Positions 35,272 through 44,972 of a stretch of DNA of 59,659 nt are shown piece after piece (within the stretch, counting starts at the first letter, position 1; the number at the start of each line of letters is the position of its first letter). Where the stretch lies: assembly GCA_018897435.1 (NCBI GenBank), contig JAHIKI010000047.1, positions 1 to 59,659 on the forward strand. The letters run 5' to 3'. The notes under the pieces were generated by a model. That model did not search any database. It saw only the letters and a list, made by a program, of their open reading frames with translations, and had not been told where the DNA came from. The translations under genes were made by a program, and so were the position numbers. This DNA is from Acidobacteriota bacterium (lineage in GTDB: Bacteria > Acidobacteriota > Aminicenantia > UBA2199).

Positions 35272-37545
35272 ATGGCAAAGGTGAATAAAGAGAATTTCGA
35301 CGATACAAAACTGTCGCTTAAAAACGAAATCATCGGCATTCTGGCGCTTTTTTCTTCCTTCTTCCTGATCTTCAGCCTGTTCAGCTTCACGCCCCTGGAT
35401 CCCAGTTTTTTTCATTCCGCCCAGGGCCGGGTTGTGCACAATTTCGGCGGCCGGGTGGGGGCGGAACTGGCCACTCTGCTGTTCAACCTGTTCGGCTTCG
35501 CTTCACTGCTGTTCATTCTGATATTCCTGTTTTTGACCGCGTTTTTCCTTTTCAACCGCCGCATCGGCCGGGTGGTCAGCAAGGGCATCGGTTTTTTCAT
35601 CCTGCTGGTGTCGTTGGCATCGTTCCTGGCCAACGTCAAACCCATGATCGCCGTGGCCGGTCAGCCGGTCCATTCCGGCGGCATGGTCGGCCTGCTGCTC
35701 AATAATTTTTTCAGCGCCCAGATCAGAAGCGGTTTCGCGGCGGCGTTTTTCCTTTCGCTGCTGGGCATTTCCCTGGTGCTGATCGCCAAGGTATCGATTA
35801 GAAATATTTTTGTATTCCTGGCGCGCGTTCTGAAAAAAGTGGCTGTCCTTCTGGCGGTTTTTTTCCAAAGACGGCTGGAAAGTATTCGCAAAAACCGCAA
35901 CCGCAAAAAAGTCCAGCAAAAATACGACGAGGCCGCAGGGAATTTTGTGTTCAAAGGCCGGCAGCTGCTTAAGGAAAGGGAAAAAGAGGTTGTTTTGCGC
36001 CCGGAAAAGAGAGCTCTGGTCAAAAAACCCAGCAAATTTCCCGAAGAGTCCGGAATCTTTCCGGAATTGGAGCAGGAATTTCAGCCCGATGCCCAGTATC
36101 AGCCGCCCCCGTTGACCTACCTGGATGCTCCCAGCCGAAAAAGCCAGATCGATATTGATGAACTGGAAGAAAAGAAATTGGAACTGGCGCAGCGGCTGCA
36201 GGAATTCAAGATCAACGGCGAGATCGCCGAATACACTCCCGGGCCGGTCATCACCACCTTTGAATTCGTCCCCGATGTCGGTGTTAAGGTCAAGGACGTG
36301 TCCAGCCTGACCGAGGACCTGGCCCTGGTTGTGAAAGCCCAGTATGTCCGTATCGAGCGTATTCTGGGCAAAAAAGCCATCGGTATAGAGATCCCCAACA
36401 AGAAACGCGAGATCATTCACCTGCGCGAATTGTTGGAAACCGCGCAATACCAGCATGCCAGCTCGCCGCTGACCCTGGCCCTGGGCAAAACCGCCAGCGG
36501 CGATATTTTCATATCCGACTTGAAGGAAATGCCCCATTTGCTGATCGCCGGCGCCACCGGCAGCGGCAAAAGCGTGGCCATTCATTCCCTTATCCTGAGT
36601 ATCCTTTACAAATCCTCGCCCCAGACCGTGAAATTCATCATGATCGACCCCAAGCGCATCGAACTGGCCATTTACAACTCCCTGCCGCACCTGCTCACCC
36701 CGGTGGTGGTCAATCCCAAACTGGCCAAGAACGCCCTGGACTGGGCGGTTTTTGAAATGGAGAACCGCTACAAAAAACTGGCCACCCTGCAGGTGCGCAA
36801 TATCGAGCAGTACAACAAGAAGCTGGAAATGCTTATCCAATCCGAAGATGAGGACCTGGAGCAACTGGATGACAAGGAGCCCATTCCCTATATCGTGATC
36901 ATCATCGATGAACTGGCCGACCTGATGATGGTCTCGGCCCGGGAGATCGAGGACAATATCCTGCGCCTGGCCCAGAAGGCCCGGGCCATCGGCATTCACC
37001 TGATCCTGGCCACCCAGCGACCTTCCATCGACGTCATCACCGGCAGCATCAAGAATAATTTTCCCTCGCGCATCGCTTTGGCCGTCCCGTCCAAGTACGA
37101 TTCGCGGACGATCATCGACCAGATCGGGGCGGAAAAACTCCTGGGCAACGGCGACATGCTATTCCTGCCTCCCAAGACCGCGTCCCTGATCCGCCTCCAT
37201 TCGGCTTTTGTTTCGGAAGCGGAGACCGTGCGCGTGGTCAACTTTCTGTCCAAGCAGGCCAAGCCCGAGTTCAACACCCAGATCATCAAGCATTCCGCCA
37301 AAAAAGAAGAGGCAAGCGAAGACCAGATCATGGATGAATTGTTTTTCGATGCCGCGGAAACCATCATCACCACAGGCCAGGCATCGGCTTCCTACCTGCA
37401 GAGAAAAATGAGCGTGGGCTACGCCCGCGCCGGCCGGCTGATCGACCAGCTGCAGGAAAAAGGGGTCATCTCACCGCCCAACAGCCGCAACCAGCGGGAG
37501 ATCCTTATGACCATGGACGACCTGCAGAACATCAACAAAGAATAG
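35272..37545 (+). CDS. ftsK: DNA translocase FtsK/SpoIIIE
   Basis: A 757-residue protein. Four hydrophobic segments (about 20-190) anchor it at the division septum, followed by a short charged linker. The motor domain has Walker A GATGSGKS at 427-434, Walker B IVIIIDELADLMM, and the conserved LATQRPSIDVITG and FPSRIALAV segments. A C-terminal winged-helix gamma domain (about 690-757, SASYLQRKMSVGYARAGRLID) would read polar KOPS-like sequences. It pumps DNA to finish chromosome segregation and activates XerCD. A TTG two codons earlier is a weaker start than the ATG used here. There is no ribosome site. Confidence 0.96.
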   Translation: MAKVNKENFDDTKLSLKNEIIGILALFSSFFLIFSLFSFTPLDPSFFHSAQGRVVHNFGGRVGAELATLLFNLFGFASLLFILIFLFLTAFFLFNRRIGRVVSKGIGFFILLVSLASFLANVKPMIAVAGQPVHSGGMVGLLLNNFFSAQIRSGFAAAFFLSLLGISLVLIAKVSIRNIFVFLARVLKKVAVLLAVFFQRRLESIRKNRNRKKVQQKYDEAAGNFVFKGRQLLKEREKEVVLRPEKRALVKKPSKFPEESGIFPELEQEFQPDAQYQPPPLTYLDAPSRKSQIDIDELEEKKLELAQRLQEFKINGEIAEYTPGPVITTFEFVPDVGVKVKDVSSLTEDLALVVKAQYVRIERILGKKAIGIEIPNKKREIIHLRELLETAQYQHASSPLTLALGKTASGDIFISDLKEMPHLLIAGATGSGKSVAIHSLILSILYKSSPQTVKFIMIDPKRIELAIYNSLPHLLTPVVVNPKLAKNALDWAVFEMENRYKKLATLQVRNIEQYNKKLEMLIQSEDEDLEQLDDKEPIPYIVIIIDELADLMMVSAREIEDNILRLAQKARAIGIHLILATQRPSIDVITGSIKNNFPSRIALAVPSKYDSRTIIDQIGAEKLLGNGDMLFLPPKTASLIRLHSAFVSEAETVRVVNFLSKQAKPEFNTQIIKHSAKKEEASEDQIMDELFFDAAETIITTGQASASYLQRKMSVGYARAGRLIDQLQEKGVISPPNSRNQREILMTMDDLQNINKE

Positions 37546-37610
37546 CCGGCCGACAATTCACTAAATGTTTTTCCCTGCCAGGGAGTATACTATGCGGTGG
37601 CAGGAGATGC

Positions 37611-38138
37611 ATGACTGAAACGGAACTGATCCGCAACGCCCAGCTTGGCGATCGCGACGCTTTTGCCGGGCTCGTCTCCAGTCATGAGAAAAAGCTGCTG
37701 GCCCTCTGTTGGAACATGCTGGGCGAGCGCGAGGAGGCCCGCGACGCCGCTCAGGAAGCCCTGCTGCAGGCCTTCGAGAATTTATCCCGCTTCGATGCCG
37801 GGCGCAGCTTCATCAAGTGGTTGCTGGGCATCGGCGCCAAGCGCTGCCTGGACCGCCTGCGCCAGCGGCGGACGTTCCTGAGATATTTTCAGGACCATGC
37901 CCGCGAATGGCTGGGGCGGGGAGGACCGCGAACCGCATCCGCCGTGGATGGTGAACGCGCCGGACGGCTTCTGCAGAAGCTGTCTTCCAGGGAGCGCGCG
38001 GTGGTCTCCCTGACGGTGTTCGAGGATTTCAGCGCCCGCGATATCGCGGCGGCGCTGGGCTGCTCCGAGAATACGGCACGCGTTCACCTGTTCAACGCCC
38101 GCGTGAAGCTGAAAAAGGAGGTGGCCGATGGTCTGTAA
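37611..38138 (+). CDS. ECF-type RNA polymerase sigma factor
   Basis: A 175-residue sigma70-family protein. It has region 2 (about 8-80: DAFAGLVSSHEKKLLALCWNM, DAAQEALLQAF, FIKWLLGIGAKRCLD) and region 4 (about 118-170: LSSRERAVVSLTVFEDFSARDIA, the helix-turn-helix with SENTARVHLFNAR). Such factors redirect RNA polymerase to stress or envelope genes when their anti-sigma factor lets go. The ATG has AGGAG upstream and the gene overlaps the next by 11 bp. The neighbouring zinc-finger membrane protein and TonB-domain gene suggest an envelope-related regulon. Confidence 0.93.
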   Translation: MTETELIRNAQLGDRDAFAGLVSSHEKKLLALCWNMLGEREEARDAAQEALLQAFENLSRFDAGRSFIKWLLGIGAKRCLDRLRQRRTFLRYFQDHAREWLGRGGPRTASAVDGERAGRLLQKLSSRERAVVSLTVFEDFSARDIAAALGCSENTARVHLFNARVKLKKEVADGL

Positions 38139-38604
38139 ATGGGTCCGGTTCGGATACCGGGCATTGCCCCTGCCGGTCTGGAGAGCGTTCTTGCTTGACC
38201 GGCACATCGAGCACTGTCCACAGTGCCTGGGCGAGGCCCTGGGCGATGCGGCCATCCGCTCCCTGGGCGTGACGCCGGCTGACCTGGAGGGCGAGCCGTC
38301 CTTGCCCCCGTTCGCCGCCGCTTTCAGCGCCCCTTCCCGCCGCCGCACTTTTCGCTTCCGCTGGAACTATGCTTTCTGGTTTTTCCTAGCGGCGGCCATC
38401 CTGTGGGTCGCGGTCGCGATCTCGAGCATCGTTCCTCCCGGGACTTTGCCGCAAGGCACCGTTACCGTGACGGAGGAGAATGAGGACGCCTGCGTCTTCG
38501 CCGTCCTTGAGGCTATGGTCAGCGGCGAGCCTGCCCGCCCGGTCGTATTCAAGCCCCGACAGCCGGGGGTGACGATCGTTTGGTTCGAAAAAACCATCAA
38601 TTGA
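38128..38604 (+). CDS. Putative zinc-finger anti-sigma factor with one membrane segment
   Basis: A 158-residue protein. Near the N-terminus the motif RHIEHCPQC fits the HxxxCxxC zinc site of ZAS-type anti-sigma factors. One hydrophobic segment (about 84-103, FWFFLAAAILWVAVAISSIV) puts the N-terminus in the cytoplasm, where it would hold the sigma factor, and a domain of about 50 residues outside. The gene overlaps the sigma gene by 11 bp. The N-terminal domain is longer and the zinc site more internal than in many anti-sigma factors. The role is inferred from motif and context. Confidence 0.7.
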   Translation: MVCKWVRFGYRALPLPVWRAFLLDRHIEHCPQCLGEALGDAAIRSLGVTPADLEGEPSLPPFAAAFSAPSRRRTFRFRWNYAFWFFLAAAILWVAVAISSIVPPGTLPQGTVTVTEENEDACVFAVLEAMVSGEPARPVVFKPRQPGVTIVWFEKTIN

Positions 38605-38620
38605 TTTCAGGAGGTCATGA

Positions 38621-39775
38621 ATGAAAAAAACAGCAATCTTGTTGATCGTTTTGGTATTGGCGGCGTTTGTTCCAGCCAAGGCTGATATCGCCCTGGATAT
38701 CAAGCTAAACTTTTTCGGCCCGGCGGCGGGCAAGAGCGGGGGAGCCAGCGTGGCCACCTCGTTCTACTTCAAGTCGATGGTGCAGCGCAACCTGCAGGTC
38801 ACATTCGCCCCCGAAGCGCTTCTGGCCGAGCTGCAGAAGACCTTTAATGCCCCCGGGCTCACCTTGCTGTCCAGCGGCGACCTGACCTGGCGCTCGGGCG
38901 GCCCGTCCTCGGTCATGCAGGTCGTGCAGATCGATGGCCGGAACTATGTTTTGGTCCTGACGCCGCTGCCCAGGCCGGGAGCGGTCAACTTCAAGGTGGG
39001 AGTGGTCGAGGAGAGCGACAAGGAAAGCATCAAGAGCGTCTTGCTAGACACCGAGATCGTGCTGCCCGACGGCGAAGTTGGCATGCTTGGCTTCCGCGAC
39101 ACGCAGGAAAACAGTTATTTCATCGCCTTTTATATACAGAGGCGGAACGAGGAATTCGGTAAGGATGCCGTGCGGCTCGCCAGCGTTGCCAGGCCGAAGA
39201 AGATCAAGCGCGTTAACCCGGTATATCCCGAAGAGGCTCTGAAGAAGAGGATCGAGGGCCACGTGATCCTGGAAGCCGTGATCGACAAAAACGGCAGGGT
39301 GAGGGACACGCGCATGATTGCTACGCCCGATCCTCTGCTGACCACGGCCGCCGAGGAAGCCGTGAAACAATGGGTTTATGAGCCCTATCTTGTCGACGGC
39401 ATCGCCAAAGAGGTCCTGTTCACGGTCACGGTGACTTTCGCCCTGGACCCGGATGCGGCCGCAAAAAAGAACGTAGGCAACGCCGCGACCCGTCTCGAGG
39501 ATTCGAAGCGGCCGCGCAAGATCAAAGACGTCAAACCGGTTTATCCAGCTGAGGCTATGGAAAAAAAGATTGAGGGGATTGTGGTGATGGAAACCATGGC
39601 GGATGAGCAAGGCAAAGTGCGATCGATTCGCATAGTCAGTTCACCCTCCCAGCTCCTGAACGTTGCTGCCCTATCCGCCGTGAAGCAATGGGAGTATGAA
39701 CCCTATATTGTGGATGGCAAGGCCAAGCCGATTGTGTTTACGGTTACTGTCACTTTCTCCCTCTACAAAGACTGA
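38621..39775 (+). CDS. Exported protein with two tandem TonB C-terminal domains
   Basis: A 384-residue protein with a signal peptide (1-21, LLIVLVLAAFVPAKA) and a unique region (about 22-185). Two TonB_C domains follow, at about 190-285 and 298-384. Each opens with RP(K/R)KIK, contains VYPEEALKKRIEG or VYPAEAMEKKIEG, and ends in KQWxYEPYxVDG...VFTVTVTFxL. The repeats are about 50% identical, which implies internal duplication. Classical TonB has a membrane anchor, a Pro-rich spanner and one such domain; here the anchor and spanner are missing, so energy transduction in the ExbBD sense is doubtful. It sits 16 bp after the anti-sigma gene with AGGAGGT upstream. Confidence 0.85.
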   Translation: MKKTAILLIVLVLAAFVPAKADIALDIKLNFFGPAAGKSGGASVATSFYFKSMVQRNLQVTFAPEALLAELQKTFNAPGLTLLSSGDLTWRSGGPSSVMQVVQIDGRNYVLVLTPLPRPGAVNFKVGVVEESDKESIKSVLLDTEIVLPDGEVGMLGFRDTQENSYFIAFYIQRRNEEFGKDAVRLASVARPKKIKRVNPVYPEEALKKRIEGHVILEAVIDKNGRVRDTRMIATPDPLLTTAAEEAVKQWVYEPYLVDGIAKEVLFTVTVTFALDPDAAAKKNVGNAATRLEDSKRPRKIKDVKPVYPAEAMEKKIEGIVVMETMADEQGKVRSIRIVSSPSQLLNVAALSAVKQWEYEPYIVDGKAKPIVFTVTVTFSLYKD

Positions 39776-39787
39776 CAGCACGCATAA

Positions 39788-39821
39788 AAGACCGTCCCCG
39801 TAGCGTTATGGGGACGGTCTT
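39788..39821. terminator. Perfect 12-bp-stem hairpin after the sigma operon
   Basis: AAGACCGTCCCC (39788-39799) pairs perfectly with GGGGACGGTCTT (39810-39821) around a 10-nt loop. TTTT follows only after GGCAA, so a terminator is plausible but a REP-like palindrome is equally possible. It lies between convergent operons. An isolated half, GGGACGGTCTTT, occurs at 27545-27556. Confidence 0.6.
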
Positions 39822-39892
39822 GGCAATTTTGTCTGTATTTCACTTTTAAAAATTTATCCTTGAGTGGATTCCCGAGGGTACGATTTTGGCCG

Positions 39893-40960
39893 CTATTTCA
39901 GGAATTTAACCTGGAAGATGAAATTCTGCAGGGAGATGCGCGCCGACTCCTCGCCGCTGGTCTTGGATTCGAAATCCAGGCGGTAGATCAATTTGAGCAC
40001 TTCCTGGATCTTGAAATCGGGAAAATTCCTGACCAGGGCTATGAATTTGTTCAGGATGAACTGGGGCTGCTGCAACACGGTGCCGATATCGGCACTGGAA
40101 AAATGGTGTTTCATCAGGAATTTGGCCGTGTAGATCTTGTGATAATATGAGATCAGAGTGCCGATGATGAAGCTCGGCTTGATGCCGTTGATGAACAGGT
40201 ACTTCAATATATCCAGGTAAACGGCGGCGTCTTCCTTTTCGATGGCTTCGGTCAGGTCCCAGATGGAATGGGAATTGATGCCGGTGATCAGCTCGTCCAC
40301 ATCCTCGCTGTCGATGTTCATGCTCGGGGCTGCGGCCGCTTCCAGTTTGGGCAGTTGGTGAATAATGGAAACGAAATCATCGGCCATGATCTCCTGGATC
40401 CTTTCGATGGCCCCGACCGTAATGGTGATCTTCCTTTCCTTCATGTACTGCTTGATAAAGTTCTTGATTTCAGCTGCGCCGCTGCGGTCCAGATCGATGC
40501 AGACCGTGTGCGGCGAATCGAAATGTTCCTTCAATTTCTTGATCTTGTCTTTTTTCAACTGCTTGTAGTCGTCACGGCTCAGGTCCAGGGAGATGAACAC
40601 GATCAGGGTCGTGTGCGGATTGGGTTTTTGCAGGTAAGCGCCCACGGCTTTTTTGGCGGCCGCGTTCAAGGCGATTTTTTTTTCGTCGCGGATGGCCACG
40701 GTGAGGATCTTCTGGGCGCTGATAAAAAAGTTGGAACTATTGGCTTCGCTTATTATTTCTTCCCAGCTGTTCTCTTCTTCATTGTCGAAATAGTAGCGCC
40801 TGAAATTGAATTCGGTCCTGTTCTGGCCGAACACACGGCTGATCTCGCCGATGACGTATTCGCCCAAAAATTCATTGAAGCCATAGAGCAGGAGCAGGGG
40901 CGGGAATTTTTTTTCGATCTGTATTCGGTTAATGAAACCGAAGAAAGTGGTTTCGGACAT
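39893..40960 (-). CDS. holA: DNA polymerase III subunit delta
   Basis: A 355-residue clamp-loader subunit that opens the beta sliding clamp. Family features include LLLLYGFNEFLGEYVIGEI at the N-terminus (degenerate P-loop region), a helical lid (ERIQEIMADDFVSIIHQLPKLE) and the C-terminal helical collar (IGTLISYYHKIYTAKFLM). Length is near the usual 340. It overlaps lptE by ATGA and is the last gene of leuS-lptE-holA, an order common in many diderm bacteria. Confidence 0.93.
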   Translation of the reverse strand: MSETTFFGFINRIQIEKKFPPLLLLYGFNEFLGEYVIGEISRVFGQNRTEFNFRRYYFDNEEENSWEEIISEANSSNFFISAQKILTVAIRDEKKIALNAAAKKAVGAYLQKPNPHTTLIVFISLDLSRDDYKQLKKDKIKKLKEHFDSPHTVCIDLDRSGAAEIKNFIKQYMKERKITITVGAIERIQEIMADDFVSIIHQLPKLEAAAAPSMNIDSEDVDELITGINSHSIWDLTEAIEKEDAAVYLDILKYLFINGIKPSFIIGTLISYYHKIYTAKFLMKHHFSSADIGTVLQQPQFILNKFIALVRNFPDFKIQEVLKLIYRLDFESKTSGEESARISLQNFIFQVKFLK

Positions 40961-41469
40961 CAGAAGTTTTCCAGGATGGATGCGACGATGCTGGAGGCGA
41001 ATTTGGCCGCGATCTTTACCAGTGATCCCGTTTCCTGGGAAAAGAAATCGGCGGAATCGGTTTCATAGATTTCCCGGAAAGTCATGCCGCTGCCCTGGTA
41101 ATACAATTCGCTTGTTTTCATGTCGATCAGACGCACATCGAGGGTAAGGCGCACTTCATAGAGATTGGCCGCTCCCGCTTCGGAATAGGAGATCGGGGTG
41201 GTTTCGAAAGCGGTGATCTTGCCTTCGAGAACCAGGTCGGCCGTGATGTCGGAATCGGCCAGGCGCAGGCGGCTTCTCTTGATGAATTCGTCCCTGACCG
41301 CGAAGGTGATGAATTGCTCGACTGCTTGGCGCGAGGTCTGGTTTTTGAAATCCGGTATGGCGATGGTTTGGGCCGCCGGCGGCAGGTTCCGTCCCCGCCC
41401 CGACAGGCGGTAGCCGCACTGCAGGTTCAGAACTGAAACAGCGAGCAGCAGCCATGCCGCGTTTTTCAT
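40960..41469 (-). CDS. lptE: LPS-assembly lipoprotein LptE-like
   Basis: A 169-residue exported protein. The N-terminus [21 protein letters not shown] is a signal peptide with Cys18 in the CGYRLSG start typical of LptE. The lipobox reads LNLQC, with Gln at -1 in place of Gly/Ala/Ser, so lipidation is likely but not ideal. The body ([27 protein letters not shown]) matches the LptE fold that plugs LptD in the outer membrane. An earlier in-frame start exists, but the ATG at 41469 overlaps the leuS stop (ATGA) and directly precedes the signal peptide. Confidence 0.88.
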   Translation of the reverse strand: MKNAAWLLLAVSVLNLQCGYRLSGRGRNLPPAAQTIAIPDFKNQTSRQAVEQFITFAVRDEFIKRSRLRLADSDITADLVLEGKITAFETTPISYSEAGAANLYEVRLTLDVRLIDMKTSELYYQGSGMTFREIYETDSADFFSQETGSLVKIAAKFASSIVASILENF

Positions 41470-43931
41470 TTGCTGACGATGCTGAGCATCTTGTTTTTGA
41501 TAAAAATCATTTTCACGATCTGGCGTCCGGCGAGCAATTGCTTGATTTTTTCGCATTTCATGGCCTCCCTCTTCACCTCTTCCTCGTCGCAATCGATGGC
41601 GACGCTGATCTTGTCCTTGATCTTGCCGTTTACCTGGATCATGACATTGACCGTTTCCTCAAAAATCTGGTCGGGATCGAAGTCGGGCCAGGGCATCTCT
41701 TCCAGGATCTGTTGCTTGCCGAGCTTTTCCCAGAGTTCATTGGCAAAATGCGGCGTGAAAGGCGCCAGCAATTTGAGCATGGTTTCCATGGCCTCCAGGA
41801 TCAGCCCGTCGTTCCCCGAACGCTTCAATTGTTCGGTCCGGGCCGAAAGATCATTGAAGAATTCCATCAGGGCGGCGATGGCCGTATTGAGGTGGAAGCG
41901 CTTCTCGATGTCCTCGCTGACCTTCTTGATGGTGCGGTTCAGCTTGATGCCGATTTCCTTGACCGCCACTACAGGGTCGCCGGGTTTCACTTCCGGGACC
42001 GGTTGCAGGGTCTTGTGGAAAAAATTCCAGATGCGCTGCAGGAAACGGTAGCAGCCCTCGACCCCGGAATCGCTCCATTCCAGACCCTTATCCGGAGGTG
42101 CCGCGAACAGGATGAACAGGCGCACCGTGTCGGCGCCGTATTTTTCGATGAGTGGGTCGGGGTCGACCACGTTGCCCCTGGATTTGGACATGGCCGATCC
42201 GCCCAGAGTGACCATGCCCTGAGTGAGAAGATTGGGAAATGGTTCGGAAAGGTCAGTCCAGCCGAAGTCACGGAACACTTTGCTGATGAAGCGCGAATAG
42301 ATCAGGTGCAGGATGGCGTGCTCCACACCGCCGATGTAGATGTCTACCGGGAGCCATTGCCTGGCCTCATCCCGGTCGAAGGGCAGGGAGGCGGAAGGGC
42401 CGGCATAGCGGAAAAAGTACCAGGATGAATCGAAGAAAGTGTCCATGGTGTCGGTCTCGCGCCGGGCCGGACCCGAGCAGCGCGGGCAAATGGTCTTGGC
42501 GAAGGCGCTGTCTTTTTCAAGCGGCGAACCGTCGGCCGGTGTCAGATCGATGTTCTTGGGCAGTCTGACCGGCAGGTTTTTCAGGGCTTCGGGGACAATG
42601 CCGCAGTCGGGGCAGTAACACACCGGGATTGGCGTGCCCCAATAGCGTTGCCGGGAGATCCCCCAGTCGCGCAGGCGGAAGATGGTTTTCAACTGGCCGA
42701 TCTTTTCCCGGGCCAGGAATTCACCCATGTGCTCGCAGGCCTGGTCGGATGAGAGGCCGGAATATTCCCCGCTGGCGGTCAGGGTTCCTTTTTCGCAAGT
42801 CGCGTCGGTTAGCGGGCCCACTTCGTTTCCCCCCGCTTCGGGGAGGATGACCTGGCGTATGGGCAGGTCGTATTTTCGGGCAAATTCAAAATCCCTTTCA
42901 TCGTGGGCCGGAACCGACATGATGGCGCCGCTGCCGTAGTCCATTAAAACGAAATTAGCGATCCAGATGGGCATTTTCTCGCCACTAAAGGGATTGACGG
43001 CCTGCCTTCCGGTGTACATGCCTTTTTTCTCGGCCGGCTCGCGGCTGAGCTTACTCTCCTGCTCGATTTGATTGATGAAGGCCTCGATCTCCTTTCTTTC
43101 CCGGTTTTCCCTGATCAGGTCGCCGACCAGGGGATGCTTGCCTGAGAGGGCGATAAAGGTGGCTCCGAAGATCGTGTCCAGCCTGGTGGTAAACACTTTC
43201 AGCTCCAGTTCGGAATCGGCCACCGGGAAAATGACTTCCGCCCCCTGGCTTTTGCCGATCCAGTTTTGCTGCATCAGGATAACCTTGGACGGCCATTGGC
43301 TGAGTTCGGCATGGGTGGACAAAAGTTCTTCGGCGTAAGCGGTGATCTTCAAAAACCACTGTTCCAGGTCCTTAGCACTAACGGCTGAATCGCAGCGCCA
43401 GCACTTGCCGTCGACGACCTGCTCATTGGCCAGAACGGTGCGGCATGAGGGGCACCAGTTCACTTCAGATTTTTTTTTGTATGCCAGGCCCTTTTCCAGC
43501 ATTTTGATGAAAATATACTGGTTCCATTTGTAGTATTCGGGGGAGCAAGTGGCCAGTTCGCGCCGCCAGTCGTAGCCGAATCCCATTCTCTGCAGTTGCT
43601 TTTTCATGAAGGCGATATTGCTCAGCGTCCAATCCTCGGGGTGCAATTTGTGTTTGATGGCGGCGTTTTCCGCGGGCAGACCCAGGGCGTCCCAGCCCAT
43701 GGGATGAATGACCTGGTGCCCTTTCATCCTTTTAAAGCGGGAGATGACATCACCAATGGAATAATTACGCACGTGGCCCATGTGGATCTTCCCGGAAGGG
43801 TAGGGGAACATTTCCAGGCAGTAGAATTTTTTTTGCTGGTCATTGAAAACCGCGTTAAATGTCAGCTTGTTCTGCCAGATTTCCTGCCACTTCGCCTCGA
43901 TTTCAGCAAAATTGTAGTTCATTGCACTCAC
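41466..43931 (-). CDS. leuS: Leucine--tRNA ligase
   Basis: An 821-residue class I synthetase. The HIGH signature is HMGH within [16 protein letters not shown], the catalytic KMSKS is AMSKSRGN, and the CP1 editing domain (about 220-420) holds the usual TTTRPDTIFG-like [12 protein letters not shown] and the D-rich [22 protein letters not shown] zinc-type cysteine cluster ([23 protein letters not shown]) lies before the editing domain. It charges tRNA-Leu. It is the first gene of the operon and starts about 200 bp from the divergent Yip1 gene. Confidence 0.97.
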   Translation of the reverse strand: MSAMNYNFAEIEAKWQEIWQNKLTFNAVFNDQQKKFYCLEMFPYPSGKIHMGHVRNYSIGDVISRFKRMKGHQVIHPMGWDALGLPAENAAIKHKLHPEDWTLSNIAFMKKQLQRMGFGYDWRRELATCSPEYYKWNQYIFIKMLEKGLAYKKKSEVNWCPSCRTVLANEQVVDGKCWRCDSAVSAKDLEQWFLKITAYAEELLSTHAELSQWPSKVILMQQNWIGKSQGAEVIFPVADSELELKVFTTRLDTIFGATFIALSGKHPLVGDLIRENRERKEIEAFINQIEQESKLSREPAEKKGMYTGRQAVNPFSGEKMPIWIANFVLMDYGSGAIMSVPAHDERDFEFARKYDLPIRQVILPEAGGNEVGPLTDATCEKGTLTASGEYSGLSSDQACEHMGEFLAREKIGQLKTIFRLRDWGISRQRYWGTPIPVCYCPDCGIVPEALKNLPVRLPKNIDLTPADGSPLEKDSAFAKTICPRCSGPARRETDTMDTFFDSSWYFFRYAGPSASLPFDRDEARQWLPVDIYIGGVEHAILHLIYSRFISKVFRDFGWTDLSEPFPNLLTQGMVTLGGSAMSKSRGNVVDPDPLIEKYGADTVRLFILFAAPPDKGLEWSDSGVEGCYRFLQRIWNFFHKTLQPVPEVKPGDPVVAVKEIGIKLNRTIKKVSEDIEKRFHLNTAIAALMEFFNDLSARTEQLKRSGNDGLILEAMETMLKLLAPFTPHFANELWEKLGKQQILEEMPWPDFDPDQIFEETVNVMIQVNGKIKDKISVAIDCDEEEVKREAMKCEKIKQLLAGRQIVKMIFIKNKMLSIVSK

Positions 43932-44050
43932 TTGACCCCCAATGGATTTTTAATTATACTTGAAAAAGTCCGCTAGAACAACGGCGGCCGCGTATTTTTT
44001 CAAGGCAGTTCCGGGAAAATCGCGGTTTAAACCAAAAGCGATCCTTTCCG

Positions 44051-44056
44051 TATAAT
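44051..44056 (+). promoter_or_regulatory. -10 box upstream of the Yip1 gene
   Basis: Perfect TATAAT; the -35 candidate TTAAAC is poor. The leader that follows (from about 44063) contains a ribosome site AGGAG and an 8-codon frame at 44074-44097 (seven residues and stop), which might be a leader peptide or chance. Confidence 0.4.
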
Positions 44057-44129
44057 TGTTTTCAGGAGTTGAGATGAAAAATATGCAGGACGGTTAACAC
44101 TTGAGGGAAGAAAAGTCGAGGAAGGCAAA

Positions 44130-44822
44130 ATGAACGAATTCTACAATGATTTTATCAGCGTTATCGGCAGTCCCGCTCAAACCATCGGTAAAATGATGGA
44201 GAAAAAACGCTGGCAAGCCGTGTTGGCTGTCATTCTGCTGCTGACCGCCATCGCCACATTTATTACCTATCCCATCACCAAGGTCGAACAGGCCAAGTTC
44301 ATCCGTGATTCGGAAATGGCAGACAAATTGAGCGAAGAACAATTGGCCAATTTGGACAAATTCACTCCCAGCCAACGCCTGACCGGCGCCATGTTTTCAC
44401 TTGTTATCGCCGGCTTGATAATCGTGGTGGCCGCTTTTTTCATCTATCTTTTTTTCAAGGTGGCCGGCTGCGAAGGAAATTATGTTCACTATTTTTCCGG
44501 GGTAGTGCACGCGTCCATTTTGGACATGTTCCTGGGCGGGATACTGAAATCGTCGCTGATCTTGATGAAAAAAACCATGCTGGTCCATACCGGGCTGACC
44601 ATGTTTTTCCCGGGGATGGACTTCCGCAGCTTGCCTTTCATTATTCTTTCCCAGTTCGATTTCTTTTCCATCTGGTACCTCGCGGCCCTGGCTTTGGGCA
44701 TCGCTTTTTTTGCCAAGATCAGCCCCCAAAAAAGCATTTCCATCGCAGTGATGTATTTTCTTTTTAAAAGTCTGGTTTTTATCTCATTTTCCTATTTCAG
44801 CATGAAATTGCTGGGCATGTAA
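44130..44822 (+). CDS. Yip1-domain membrane protein
   Basis: A 230-residue protein with five hydrophobic segments (about 30-50, 88-112, 125-145, 180-200, 207-227) and the family opening GSPAQTIGKMMEKKRWQAVL. Bacterial Yip1-like proteins are inner-membrane proteins of unknown function. The ribosome site GAGGAAGG precedes the ATG. It is transcribed divergently from leuS. Confidence 0.82.
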   Translation: MNEFYNDFISVIGSPAQTIGKMMEKKRWQAVLAVILLLTAIATFITYPITKVEQAKFIRDSEMADKLSEEQLANLDKFTPSQRLTGAMFSLVIAGLIIVVAAFFIYLFFKVAGCEGNYVHYFSGVVHASILDMFLGGILKSSLILMKKTMLVHTGLTMFFPGMDFRSLPFIILSQFDFFSIWYLAALALGIAFFAKISPQKSISIAVMYFLFKSLVFISFSYFSMKLLGM

Positions 44823-44881
44823 ACCGGGCTTTCATTTGTTGAAACTTCAGGTCCGCATTTCTGCAATAAACGCCAAAACAC

Positions 44882-44910
44882 TTGACAATTCATTATTTTT
44901 GCTTTATTAA
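44882..44910 (+). promoter_or_regulatory. Promoter of the OmpA-family operon
   Basis: TTGACA (44882-44887), a 17-bp spacer and TATTAA (44905-44910). The leader is about 56 nt with ribosome site GGGGAG before the ATG at 44973. Confidence 0.55.
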
Positions 44911-44972
44911 TTTCAGTGTAATGGGAAAAATACTCGCATCCAGGCCATTTTACTGAAACAGGGGAGAAAAAA

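Noticed and set aside
35503..36999. Long antisense frame (498 codons) within ftsK
   Set aside because: Shadow of ftsK; rich in Gln, His and Gly as expected from the reverse strand of a real gene.
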